A DNA stretch of 64,000 nucleotides from NCBI GenBank assembly GCA_013115135.1, contig JABANP010000221.1, forward strand, positions 1 to 64,000. Reading direction: 5' to 3'. Origin of the DNA: Perkinsus olseni (Eukaryota; Perkinsozoa; Perkinsida; Perkinsidae). A program made the position numbers and the translations under genes. Numbering within the stretch: the first letter of the stretch is position 1; each line of letters starts with the position of its first letter. Below the pieces are notes generated by a model. The model ran no database searches, had not been told where the DNA came from, and saw only the letters and a list, made by a program, of their open reading frames with translations. Below, in pieces: positions 23,283-34,836 of the stretch.

Positions 23283-26200
23283 ATGGGTACTCCCTTCTTG
23301 ACTGAAGAGCAGTCCGCTGCTGATGATGATGATAACTATGCTTCCAGTGGCAAGGCTTCGTCGTCATCGTCATCAGGGGTCCCCTCTGTAGTGGACCCTT
23401 CCTGCTGCCTTGTGATTGCTCCGTGTTTGCTAGGGTTCGGGCTCAAGCTATTTCCCGGAGGAACCGGACTATCTCAAGAAGTGATGGAGAGTACTTGTCC
23501 GTACGATGAGCTGTCGCCAAGTTCAGATATCATCAGTTGAAGGTTCTGATGCATGAAAGGGATAACGAGCTGAGGAGCATACAATCCTCATTGGTCAAGA
23601 ATGGTGTGGTACTAGGCCATGATGGTAGACTCTGACGCCAGGGCCGTGCAGCGGTCAGGGGGTATCTTTAGGTCAACTTGGTTACCAAACCGATGACGGC
23701 CGCTTATTGGCCATACAGATGTGATAGCTTCAGCATGCCTTTTACCGAATCATTCGACCCCTTTTCAGAAACCCACCGGGGCGCGGAGGTCTACCAGGGG
23801 TAGTAAAGGCTGGGCTGCGATAGTCTTCGATGATATGGTCAGGTCAGCATCGGCGTCCACATGGATACCGCCGAGTTCAAAGCAAAGCAGCGAGCCCTTT
23901 GGTGGAAGAAGTTTATCTTCTTGGTGAGGCAAGCTTGAAGAGTCTTCAACTCGATGAGTGTAATGGCAGGTGATCATGTTCTCAATATCATGTGCAGTGC
24001 CACTCCTTGTTAAAGATATGCTCATTTAACGGCGTCATAGTCGTCGATGGACATGCTTTACCCTTCTGATGCGGCTTTGCCTGACAACTTTTGGATGCTT
24101 GCGTTGGAAGGGGAGTACGACTCGGCACATCAGGTCTTCTATTCTCACTCGTAACGATGGCAGCACATTATGACCGCCGCCAGAAGACGACATCTGCCTT
24201 CTGGACGCCTGTTGATGGCAGGGCCTCCTGCTGTGCGAGGTATTACTCAGTTTCTCGTGTTGGTTAACGATGATCTCGGAAAATGTAGAACTTCATTTAT
24301 TCGACTTCAGTTTCTAGCTCGTTGGGTTCACTGCAAAATCATTCTTGTAGCAATTGGACGATCTGATTCAGTTGAGACGTGGAGTAGATCCCATTCGGCG
24401 TTGGATGGTCGCGCACCGCTCCACGCTCCAATCCCTACCGCTTAGAACGAACTCCGTGAACTTAGCTCTGTGATTGGGGTCGTTGTAGGGGAAGGACTCT
24501 TCTCCAGCTACTGGTCAGTCCTCAGGTTGCCATCAGATTTTAGCGCCAACCGAGGGGCCCGAGTGAGTGCTCATCTATTTTCCCCAACCTGTGGACTGCG
24601 GAGAGTGCAGTAGCTGCTAAAGTTTCGAGTAATACCCCTCTCCGTTGCGCCTTCTCCGATGATCCCTGAGGAGCATTTCTTACGACAAATTTTTGGTCTT
24701 TACGGAAAGTCCTCAGTCGAAGCTCGCCATCGGGAGCATTGTTCGGGGCGATCTGAAGACCGTCTTGCTATCAATGGCCCCTTGCACTTGTACCCTTGGC
24801 ACTCTTCCCCTGTCTGCCACTCCTCCGACCCAATCGTTGCCTAATTATCCTCTGTTGGATCCCCTCGATCGCCGCGGGAAGGGCCGTATCTTCCCCGTTG
24901 TACTATTCTTTGTGAAGCTGCTTGTTATTGGACTCGCTTGTTGTATGCGCCTGCGCCTTCGGGTGGCGGTTGAGCGGTTGTCTGTCAGTGGGAGGAAGGA
25001 GAAGGGTTGACAGAGAGGTTATAAGACACGAACGACCGACGCTCACCTTTACACGAGTGGGGTCGTCTGCTTCGACGCTCCGCGGTAGTGTTGTGCGAAA
25101 TACTCCGATTCTTCAGCACGCGCAGAACAATGCTCGGCACCGCAAGTTCGTAGACGTTGGCCATTTGGCACGACTGCGGGCAAAGACCAGCGGAGCGAAG
25201 CGGTTTCAACATTCGCATGAGATTGCTGGTCCTTCCAGTAACCGGCTTGTTCTGACAGCAACGTCTTCCCATCTTTGGGTCTCCTTCAGGCTACTGCAGT
25301 CTTGCCCGAGGCGGAGTATACAGCGAACCGACGATACCAACTCTGGTCGAGTGCCCCGGCGATGGCGCAGGATATCATCATCAGATGCAACATTATACCA
25401 CTACCAATTTCAGGTGAGAATCTTATCACTCATGGGTTGCACGAGGGATCAACTCGGTCGGCAGAAAACGTAGATCGAGAAATGTGGAAAATGAGCATAT
25501 TGGTATCGCTACTGTTGATGAGTTTGAGTGACAGAGGTTTGTGTCTCAAGGCACAATCAACCGTTGACGGCTGTTGATGATTCGGTCATCATCATCGTAG
25601 TGGTGTAGGTATGGTAGCTTCGCCTACCCCTCACTACCCAAGTCACAGGATGGTCTCCTGCCATTGAACAATGGGGCTCGGCCTCCTCAGAGGGAAGTGC
25701 ATTTCTCAAGTGTATACGATTCTGGGAGGCTGAGGAAAGGTGAGAGGACTGCTGTAGGGACGGGTCCTCCCATGCGAGGGAACTGCTGGGATTTGCCTGT
25801 TGCCTACCTGTCGAGCTGCACGAGCTTCGGCGGCTCGATAGGCAATGCCTCCCGATCGGTAGCTCGACTAGTGGCCTACACTGCCCGTTCGCGGCTCTCG
25901 GAATGTGCGAAATTACCGTACCTCAGGTTGGACACGTCGCGGCAATGTATCCTGCAAGACCCAAGAACATTACGAGGCAGCAGCCCCTCGAGTTTTCAGT
26001 TCAACCCTTTGCTACGGCCGATGATTTACCATGCTCGTTGTCCATCAGTATTATTATCATCTGTTGAGTCCATCGATCCTGTCTGGGGCATCGGCAGGGG
26101 TAGTCGGGCTTAACCGGTTGGATAGAGGTGGTCGAGGGAGTCATGTTGGGGTTTTATATGCTCTGCACTTCAATTGTTTGTTGAATAGGGGCACTCCCTT

Positions 26201-26716
26201 TCACGATCTCTGATACTCCCTCGCCGTAGGTGGCTGCGGGCATTCATTGGCCTAATTCTCTCCATGTAGTAGCCTTCTATCATTGTTGTTGTCGTCGTCT
26301 TGGTTCTAATGCATGCCTTGCTGCTGCTAGAGAGCGAGTGGCTTCGACCCATACTAACGACAGTTCTCACCGTTATTATTTTAAAGGTCTGTCGGAAACT
26401 CTGGCCGCAGCCCAAAGCTCATACCATAATTTCCGAACCGGCTGATGACTTCGAAGAAGACAAGAAGGAGCAGCAGCAGCAGCGGCGGAGTACAGCGGAA
26501 ACTGGAAGCCGCCCAGAGCGGCGCCAGCATGCACCAGAGCCAACCTCTGGATGCTTTGCTTTTATCACGGCTGCTAACCCCTGCAAGAGTGTGGATGGCA
26601 AGATAAGGTATCACCGAAAAGGTCATGTCGGCCGGGGTGAGCAGAAGTCCGACAGAGAGAAGCGGGCAGCAGCCCGTGGCGAGGCCGAGCTCGAGCGGTT
26701 TATGCTGGGATATTGA
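23283..26716 (+). CDS. probable multi-exon membrane protein, partly resolved
   Basis: From the ATG MGTPFLTEEQSAADDDD I can chain exons in phase: GVPS|GSGSSYFPEEPDYLKK|YHQLKVLMHERD to SSLVKNG|PCSGQGVSLGQLGYQ. They continue to VSIGVHMDTAEFKAKQ and WWKKFIFL|VIMFSISCAVPLL, a likely transmembrane helix, then MDMLYPSDAALPDNFWMLA. Beyond about 24300 the chain is lost. Later open stretches include two more hydrophobic segments (PVVLFFVKLLVIGLACC near 24900; WLRPILTTVLTVIILKVC near 26350) and a Lys/Arg/Glu-rich end (EKRAAARGEAELERFMLGY, stop 26714-26716). These may belong to one membrane gene or to two. No family recognised; the internal structure is not resolved. Confidence 0.4.
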
Positions 26717-27023
26717 TGATAGGCCCTGTCTTTTGTACTGCCCTCTCTGAGTACCCTTCCGAGAGTTTACCTCGTACAGTTGCCTCCTACCACTACCACC
26801 GTGCCGGCTGTCTGAGGCCCGCCGGTTGTCCTGTTCATAGTTTTTTGACCCGCGTGAGGGCCGCTATTGCAGCTACTGCAACCTGATGCGGTTACAAACT
26901 GATACACTTGAAAGCACTGGTGATGCTATTACTACTTATGGTCAGTCTGGGAGGCTTGCGTTGGAGTTGTGTGGAGCCTGATGATGGTGATGCTCATATT
27001 AGTTGCTGTCCTTGAGCGTGGTG

Positions 27024-28560
27024 ATGGCAGGGCACACACCGGAATGGATGAAGGCTCCTGTTAAGCTGAGCGTTCTACGGAAATACGAGGCGGAGTTGCA
27101 GAGCAATGGCCGGCGCATCCTCACTAATAGGGTGGGCCTTTTCGGAGTACGGCTGAGAGGCACACGTCGCATGTCAGGACGTGAAGCAAGACTTGGCCGT
27201 CCGGTACGGTCGTGAGGAGCTGGGGCTCTCGACGGAGGACCTGCCCTCGGTGGAGGTCTTTCTCGGTCACCGTGCTCGACTGTCACCAGAGAAGTTGAAG
27301 GAGAAGCAAACTCATCATATACAGCAAAACTCGGCAGCAACAGCAGGCAAGGGTTTGAGTATTCGGTGACTGCCACGCAGCTGCTGGGAGCAGGCCCATC
27401 ACGGAAGGGCACCAGAGGGGCGATGCAAGACGACGAGAATCCGGCGAAGAAGCGGCCTCGGAGCCACTTGTCGTCGGTTCCCCACGCATCGGTCCCGAAG
27501 GCGCGACCGTTGATTGAGGAGATCAACGACATCGCGCAGAAGAAGTTCAAACCCACTATAGTGAGCCTTCGACGGTCGTCACGCTGGGGATCATTGTTTG
27601 CGTTTGGTGTGGTATAGGTTGTGCCTTCAATCAGCAGCAGTGCTTCCCGCATCAACATCCTCAATGCGAAGAAGTTCCTTGAAGAAGGCGTGTATCAGGA
27701 ACCAGACCCGAGTGAGCCCTGCGACGAGGGTCGTTGTTATTGTTATGATGGTGACGTCATGTAGGGAGGATGGCTCGACCAGAAGGCCCGGTGACGTTCA
27801 GCAAGAAGATCGGAGGCTTCACTTGGGAGTTCAGGATCGTCGACAGTGTCACCACATTCCGAAAGTGATGATAAGCTGTGTCTGCTGATGATGGAGTCAA
27901 TCATTCGTGCTGCTGGCCTTGTGCCTTGGAGGAAGCCATCTTCCCCTCCCACTCCTTACTGTTGGTTGAAGAGTAACACATGCAAAGAGGAGGCCGGTGC
28001 GGCCACTTGATGGCGCGATGACGGCGGCCGAGCAGTTGAAGCGTTCGCTTGCTTGCTGCTGCTGGTGCCATGTGGCGTAGTGGCCCCCTCCTCCTCCTCC
28101 CATCGTGGTTATTACAGACTGTCTATTGATATTGGCCTTGTTGGTAGGAATGATTGGAAGTCGTGCGTGGCGATCATCCTGGATGGTAAGAGATGGCAGT
28201 TGAAGCACTGGCCCTTCAAGTCTGAGGCAGACCTCTTCCATAGTGTCTTGGGAGTTAGCATACGGTGAGGGGGTGGTATCATAGGTTGATCCATGCACAG
28301 GGCGAGTTGTGTAGATACGAGGATGATGTGGCGGATCCCCAGACGGTTGGCGGTACTTGGAACGTGAAAACGTTGAAGTTGAAGAAGAATCAGCGCCATA
28401 CCGATGCCGCGGTTCAGGTGTTGTTGACTGCGAAGGGGGGTCGTCATGGAGAGGATCATCATTTTCTGATCATCATCATCAGGCCGCATTCTGGCGGGAC
28501 GTGGAGGCCTTCCTTGCACAGCCCAAAGTCCGTCGATTCGCCAACGGACCGAGACTGTGA
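27024..28560 (+). CDS. CDC73: CDC73/parafibromin-like Paf1-complex subunit
   Basis: Multi-exon gene. The C-terminal Ras-like domain typical of CDC73 is spread over several exons: RINILNAKKFLEEGVYQEPD, GGFTWEFRIVDSVTTFRK, DWKSCVAIILDGKRWQLKHW followed by PFKSEADLFHSVLGVSIR, YEDDVADPQTVGGTWNVKTL, KKNQRHTDAAVQ and AAFWRDVEAFLAQPKVRRF, ending at 28560. These match the family pattern DW..VVAVF..G..WQFKGWP, KWDVTVLEL, RHLD and FW..L. An NLS-like stretch (AKKRPRSH) lies in the middle. The N-terminus (MAGHTPEWMKAPVKLSVLRK) is divergent, and one exon junction near 27300-27360 could not be placed in phase, so the N-terminal half is provisional. The protein would act with RNA polymerase II in transcription elongation. 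Confidence 0.78.
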
Positions 28561-29357
28561 TATCACCGCTTCCTCCGGCTGATGTTGTGTTCTTAACGTC
28601 GGATGGGCGTCTCATCGATCAAGCATTATCGAGCTGAAGTCATGATGCTCGGGGGGCTTGCGGGGTCGCACCTTCACGGGGAGGGCCGGCATCTCCAGGC
28701 AAAGTGACTACATACTCACTTCCCTCCCACGGAATATACAGACACACCTGGATGCTGTCGAGATCCATCTCGAGGATCATCACGGTTGTTACTCGGCACC
28801 CGGCCGAGCGGTCATGGGAGCTCGAAGGGACCTCTCGACCTCGTGAAAGCACCGACGCTTCATTGTGGGACCGTTGGCGGCATCCGAATGGACTTGCGTT
28901 GATCAACTTAGAAGGCCTCCTGAAATTGCTTGGTGGGCTCTCAAAGGCCGAGCTCGATATGCCGGAATGGCCCGTCAGCATATCTGTTGCCCATTTTCTC
29001 TCATCTTGATAAAACAGCACTGCCATTTAACGACGGTTCAGACGTTGGCTTAGGACCACCATCAAATTGCAGCAGTTTCTGATGCTCATTCTGAGATCTC
29101 TAAGTTGAGTTGAAAGGCGTCGACATCACCTGCTCGACAACCGCCGTGGCAAGCTTAGATTTTGGTAGAGGATCTGATAACCGCGCGTGCCAGGTAGCGC
29201 ACAGTGAAGATTCGTTTCGTCTTCGAGAACCTCACTTTACCATCCCGCGAGCGCCCTGACGTTGAATACCTTTCCGAGCCCCCCCCAGAGCCCTCGAAAC
29301 TCGTTCACTTCCCCTCTACTAATCGCCTGGTTTCTCCAGCCTGATCCGTTCTCGATC
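28561..29357. other. intergenic, no confident gene
   Basis: About 800 bases between CDC73 and the sterol methyltransferase. A minus-strand frame near 28640-29020 reads MDLDSIQVCLYIPWEGSEYV and is open for 128 codons, but nothing else supports it. Confidence 0.4.
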
Positions 29358-31144
29358 ATGTTCTCTCTCGAGTCCGCTCCCTTATGGGCTGCTGGGACAA
29401 TTTTCGTCCTCGTCGCTGCCGTTTTCCTCGGTCCCGTTATCCGAAGCAGCGACAGCATCATGGCTATAATTAGTAAGCCCACCACCTCTTCAAGATATTC
29501 TCTCGCCACTGCCAGCTCATCATTCATTCTACTCAGGCCAAGATCGAGGAAGTATTTTCGAATCTTATGATTCTAAGTTCGAGGGCAAGCCCGAAGCAAG
29601 CACACTCTCGCATGATGATAAAGCCTGCACAGACGAGTGCGCTGTTCATTGGTCCCCTTCGTCGCTTCTTCTTCGTCTAGATACTACAAAATCGCCACTG
29701 ATTTCTACGAGTATGGTTGGGGCCAGAGTTTCCACTTCGCCCCCGCAGAAGATCAGAAACAAGGGAGGCCTCCATAGCCAGGCTTGAGTAGGTTCAGTGC
29801 TTTTCGTTGTTAGACGAGCGGGGCCTCAGTCGCCTCTCAGGCATCTTATTGCCCTCAAGCTAGGGTTGAAGGATGGGATGAAAGTCGGAGACCTCGGTAT
29901 GGGGGTGGGAGGCCCCTTGAGGTCTGTTGTTGGGTACGTGGCAACCTCTGGATACCATTCGACTGCTCCGACTAGTCAACCGTCGCTCACAGGATGGGAT
30001 GTAGATTCCTCTCCGTTGCTGTCCTAGGTTCTGTGGTGCCACCGTCACTGGAGTCACCATCAACCAATATCAGGTGAGCACCACTGCTGACGGCCGGCTC
30101 TGGTCCCGTTATGTACTTCTCGCATGCTACCATCGTGATAAGGGGGAAGTATCAGCAAGCGCCTGCTGGTCAGGTCGAGAGGGCGAAGCGTCACACCCGT
30201 CCACTGTCCCAGTGGATGAAGGATCGATGCCATTATGTACAGGGTGACTTCACTGAGATCGTGCCTAAGGTTTTCGAACCGGGAAGCCTTGATGCGGTGT
30301 AAGGCATTCGCCATCTCTCAATTAACGCGATACGTTCGTATCAGGTATTACTGTGAATCATCCGTGCACACCCCCGATCGTGTACCGACATTCACGGAGG
30401 CGTTCAAAGCTCTGAAGAAAGGAGGCAAGCTGCTCACCTACGAGTGGGCCATGACCGACAAGTAGGCGACATCGTGCGGGGAAAAACTCGCTTGAGTCCG
30501 ACATTCGCGTGTAGATACAACCCGAAAGATCCATGGCACCAGAAGGTGAAGAGGGCAATTGAAAGGGGAAATGGTGGGAGCGATCTAACGGATGCTCAAG
30601 TTAGCGCGGCGCGTTGTAGGTATCGCCAATGTAATACCCGCTAGAGATGTGGTCAAACAGCTGAAGAGTGTCGGTTTCAAAGTCATTGAAAATTATGATA
30701 TGTGCGATGCTGCCAAGACCATCAACGGCGAGAGGGACATCCCGTGGTATGAACCTCTCGCGAGTAAGCCACGCAGCTATGTCGTTGTTGACGGCGACAG
30801 CGCTTTCCGCAATGTGTTCAGACCCATGGTCCCTGCAAGGCATGCAAATGTCCACACTGGGCCGTGCATTCAATAAGTGACATACCGTTCATTATCCCCG
30901 CCGTATCACTCTCAACTTTCTCAGCGCCTTTGTTGCTCTACTTGAGATTCTTCGTATCGCTCCCAAGGGTGCGTCTGGGACTGCTAAGATGCTGGCCCAC
31001 GGCGCGGAAGGACTCGTCGATGGAGGAAGATCTGGAATCTTCACGCCTACGTAAGCTGAGGCCTGTGTGGTCCTGTGTGTTGCGTCCTGTTGATATCGGT
31101 ACAGTATTTCTCGCAGATATTTCATACTTGCGGAGAAGATATAA
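29358..31144 (+). CDS. ERG6: sterol C24-methyltransferase (ERG6/SMT)
   Basis: S-adenosylmethionine-dependent methyltransferase of the sterol side chain. The start ATG at 29358 gives a hydrophobic N-terminal anchor ([20 protein letters not shown]). Family regions follow across about ten short introns: [48 protein letters not shown] then [134 protein letters not shown], ending YFILAEKI. The glycine-rich SAM loop reads [10 protein letters not shown] where the family usually has DVGCGVGGP. Between FHFAP and REASIARLE the frame shifts with no possible intron (see findings). The product would act on endoplasmic-reticulum sterols. Confidence 0.88.
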
Positions 31145-31810
31145 TCGTATACCCATTATTCAAGTAAATATAAGTGTCAGACGACTATGAATGTCTATGT
31201 AAACAACTTCGTTACACATGTAATGAGGAAGGCTTGAGTTTCTAAAAAGGGGGGACTTACGTCATATCTGATCCCCTTCCGTTAGTGAGGAAAAGTGATG
31301 AGGTGATCATCGTCGCGGTGCACCCCTCGAGGCGGACACAAGAGGTCAAAAAAATTGGGTTTAGGGAGGAAGATTGGCCACCTTCAATCGCAGGAAGGAA
31401 ACAAATAAAAATATTGAATTTAAGGCGGAGATTGACGCACCTCCCGCGGCGGCAAACTTGCTTGGCTAGACCAGAACAACAAGGGCTTGCTTACTCTGAG
31501 CCAACTGAGGACGACAGGGCTTGTGTAACAGTCATTACCACGGGCCCGGGGCCATGAATCAGCAGCTCCAACTATATTGGAAGTTACGTGAACTTTGCCA
31601 GTCAAGGAGTTATATAATGAGAGGTTAAAGGTTCCACCCCATAGTTTCACAATACAGTCTAGGTGCCGAGTTTCACACTCGCCCGGCGCACAGGGAGCTA
31701 GTTTCTAGGATTCCAACCAAAGCTTGCACTTTCAAGAAACGCGACAAAGACATTGGAGAACTTGCAGTGTATACGGTATCTAGTCAGAGAGGGTTCTAGA
31801 AACTCGTTCT
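31145..31810. other. intergenic between convergent genes
   Basis: Gap between the ends of ERG6 and the convergent C10-family gene. Only short open frames; nothing recognised. Confidence 0.5.
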
Positions 31811-32465
31811 TTATTCAACCTCTTCGCATTCATCATCATCCTCTTCGAGGATCGCTGAGAAATCACCACCCATCGCCCTCATGACCTAAAACACCATTCA
31901 AACCAGCCCGAGCTGCTGACCGTCGCTCCTACCTTATTCATCCCGTTAGCCACAACAGGGTCGGTCACAGAAAACGCTTGTAATTGCATTACGCCGTTCA
32001 TGATGGACTGGGAGTCGGTCTCGAAGCCTTGAGCGACGTGACTTGAGCGAGAGTGTTCGTTGGAGACCAGGCTTACCATAGTGTTTAATTGCATCACCAA
32101 GGACCTCCTGGACAGCCGGCAAGAGCACGGTCATCCTCTTCTGCATCTTTGCGACAGGGTCCTGCTCCTTCTCGAGCTCGGTCACTATACCTGACAATCA
32201 CTCCAAACCTGACCAGCGAAACTGCTGCGGTGTGCACGATTAACCCGGGGAAGCGAGCACTGACGACTTCAAAAGAGATACTCAACTAATTTTTGATTCC
32301 CTCACACTGGAGAAGCAGCGACGACACAGACCAAGACGAAGGCACTCCATGCTCACCTTCGAACCGCTTCCGGTTGGCAGGTTCCCGTACCTTAGATATG
32401 ACAACTTGGATGGCTTCTCGAGATTGTTCCAAGGTAAGCTTGGGGGTCGGTACAGGAGAGGACAT
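31811..32465 (-). CDS. C10 (C12orf57)-family protein
   Basis: Small multi-exon gene of roughly 140 codons. Exon 1 reads MSSPVPTPKLTLEQSREAIQ and VVISKVREPANRKRFE. Middle exons give GIVTELEKEQDPVAKMQKR and MTVLLPAVQEVLGDAIKHYG. The last exons give FETDSQSIMNGVMQLQAFSV, DPVVANGMNKVMRAMGG and an acidic end (EEDDDECEEVE). The arrangement (helix with Glu-Gln-Ala, then KMQ..LP....Q.VI..YGF, then G...F......DP.V) follows the human C10 protein, a small conserved helical family of poorly known function. One exon between KRFE and GIVTE (possibly including SISFEVVSARFPG) is uncertain. Confidence 0.65.
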
Positions 32466-32665
32466 GGTGGTGGAGGAAGAACAGTCGAGTAAAGGAACTA
32501 ATGGATCTTCGTCACCCGGACGAAAACAACACGTCTAATCAGAAAAAATGGAATTAGTCCATAGAAACTAATAGTACACTCGGAATTCAAGCCCATACTC
32601 ACACTGACACCACAAAGACAGGAGAAGCACTCGTCAAGTTAACGTAAGGAAACAATCACAGCGGT

Positions 32666-34493
32666 CTAGTCCTCTATTGTAGGAGTGTACTCGCAGAACT
32701 CCGCGTAGGGATCAAGCTCGGCAGGATCGACGATCGAAGTGAAGCCGTAACAGTACTCGAACCAATAGTGGTCACTGACACCAAGCGGTAGCCTGAAGTT
32801 ATGATGAACGAAGAGGACGACGAGGAGTAGTTGCTGAACTCACTTGGCCCAACGACTGTCGTACTTTGATGAGGTCGATATCCTCTTCTCATGGTGCCCC
32901 GTCGATTCAAAGTGATGGAGGTACTCGCCGAGAGATTGCTGTTTACATTCGCACAGAGGGCACCTGAGGAGGCATAGAAAAGAGCCTCCCGTGCTAGTAG
33001 GAGCATAGTGACCGAGCAATGGTACTGGAGAACGAACGATGTGTAGAATCGAGGGCAAGTGGGAAAACGGGTATAATAAACTGTCACGTGACCTCGTCAC
33101 ATCAGATAAGTACACTAAGGTATAATCTGGAGTAACTCTACCGGCAGGATTCTGAGCTTACCATAGCTGGCTCGAAGGGGACAGTATGACCGGCGCTACG
33201 TTCCCGACGAACCAAGTCATCGCCTGATCTCTCCTCTGCTCGAGATTTTGCTCCATACTCTCAAGACAATTCACCATGGTCTGCTGAGTCTGCGGCCAGT
33301 CACAAGCCTGAGCGATTATGCAGCGCAAATGCATACCACTCCTTCAACAAATCGTGGCTCACCTCCAGAGGCGGTACCTCGCGTAGTACGTCCAGTATGG
33401 TAAGAGAGTTGCATTTGAGACAATGCTGAAGCTGCAAAATGAACCACGCCGAGCTCTCAGCGGTCACTACTTTCAATTTATCCATTAATTTATCGGGCGA
33501 AGCTTTCGGGCCGAGCGTATCCACCGGCGTGCCGTCCACAACGGCAACAATAACATCGCCAACTCTAATGTCGCGATCCATCTCCCGAGCTCTACCATTC
33601 CATCGTGCCAGCTGATAAAAGAGCGTGAATGATTGGGCATCTCCCATCCAAGCACCTACCATGCCAATCTCGCCAATCTCCTCAGCTTCCATAACAGTCT
33701 TCACTCGAAGCCCAGCGCCGTACTCGTCATCGCTCACAGCAGGCAGAGACTTTTGAACGAGGACAGCACCAAGCTTGGAATCATCACCCTGCTTCTCGAG
33801 GTACACTCGGAACATTTTAAGCATAGAGGCGTTGCCGGGAAGTCGGTGCTGCGGTCGCTGTGTAGGGGCAACCGCCGCTGCATACGCCTGCATGCGCCGT
33901 TCAGCAGCCCTCTCGATCTCTTCCAAACCGTCACTTTCCCGACCCATACCGTAGAAGGCACCAGCGGCAACTGGAGCCCGATAGCCCGGAAAGGGGATGG
34001 GCATTTGGCGGTCGTACATGCCGAAATCTAGAGGACGTTGCCGGGGAGGTGGGGAATGGTAGGGTCGTCCACGGTCAAGCGGAGTGTCGTAGTAGTAGTG
34101 GTTCGGGTACCCTGGCTCGGCCCGCAATGGATACCCGTGGGAAGATTCACGAGGGCCTTCGTCGTAGTAGTATTGACCTGAGTGTTGTGGTTGGTATCCA
34201 AAACCTTCATAGTGCGCAGGTCGTCCGCCCGATCGGCCCTCACTGCTCGGTCGAGAGGTTCTTCTGTCAGAGTCAGAACCGCCACCGCCGGAATCACTAT
34301 AGCGCCCATCGCCGTGTATCGACGATGATCCATTGCCATCAGGGCTGCCAGGCAGCATGGGGGTATTAGAAAGGGATGGTTTCACTGCGTTTGAGTAGTG
34401 GTAGTAGGCCGTCGCTGAGGAGTCCTGTGTAGTTCGAGATGACGATGACGACGTGAAGGGTGTCCGGGAGTAGAGACCGCCGCCAGAGTCCAT
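32666..34493 (-). CDS. PDZ-like and C2H2 zinc-finger protein
   Basis: The large first exon from the ATG at 34493 has a Ser/Gly/Tyr/Pro-rich disordered N-terminus (about 200 residues, several YYY runs), then a globular part. That part includes MFRVYLEKQGDDSKLGAVLV and a PDZ-like DIRVGDVIVAVVDGTPVDTL. A canonical 55-base intron (33308-33362) after DVLREVPPLE restores a frame reading ACDWPQTQQTMVNCLESMEQ. Another intron joins SSQLW to CPLCECKQQSLGEYLHHFES followed by TGHHEKR, a C2H2-type finger. The last exon reads LPLGVSDHYWFEYCYGF to the stop at 32666. Without the 55-base intron the first exon would stop early at 33300. Function unknown; a scaffold that also contacts nucleic acid is a guess. 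Confidence 0.6.
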
Positions 34494-34836
34494 TAGGAGA
34501 ACGACAGACTATGGAGGAGTTGGGAGTCGGGTACAACGGTGGAACGTGATAACCAGGGAGAAAGATCTTTTTATTTGTGGGCGCGGCGGAAGGGTGCTTC
34601 GCTCCGCCGGCCAAGACGGCCATGTTTGACAATTTTCATCCGCGCTTCTTGCATCATCAGTCTGTGGTGAGGTTGTCAGATTTTGTACAGTAGTGTCATG
34701 CCAGTAACGACTAATTCATCCCCTCCGTTGCACATGAAGAGTAATACTCACTGGGGAAGGAGGGACGGGTATCTTCGAGGTCGGTTCAGGTCCACCGCCA
34801 CCACCTTCACTCGGCAGACACGCCCGAACTGACTCA

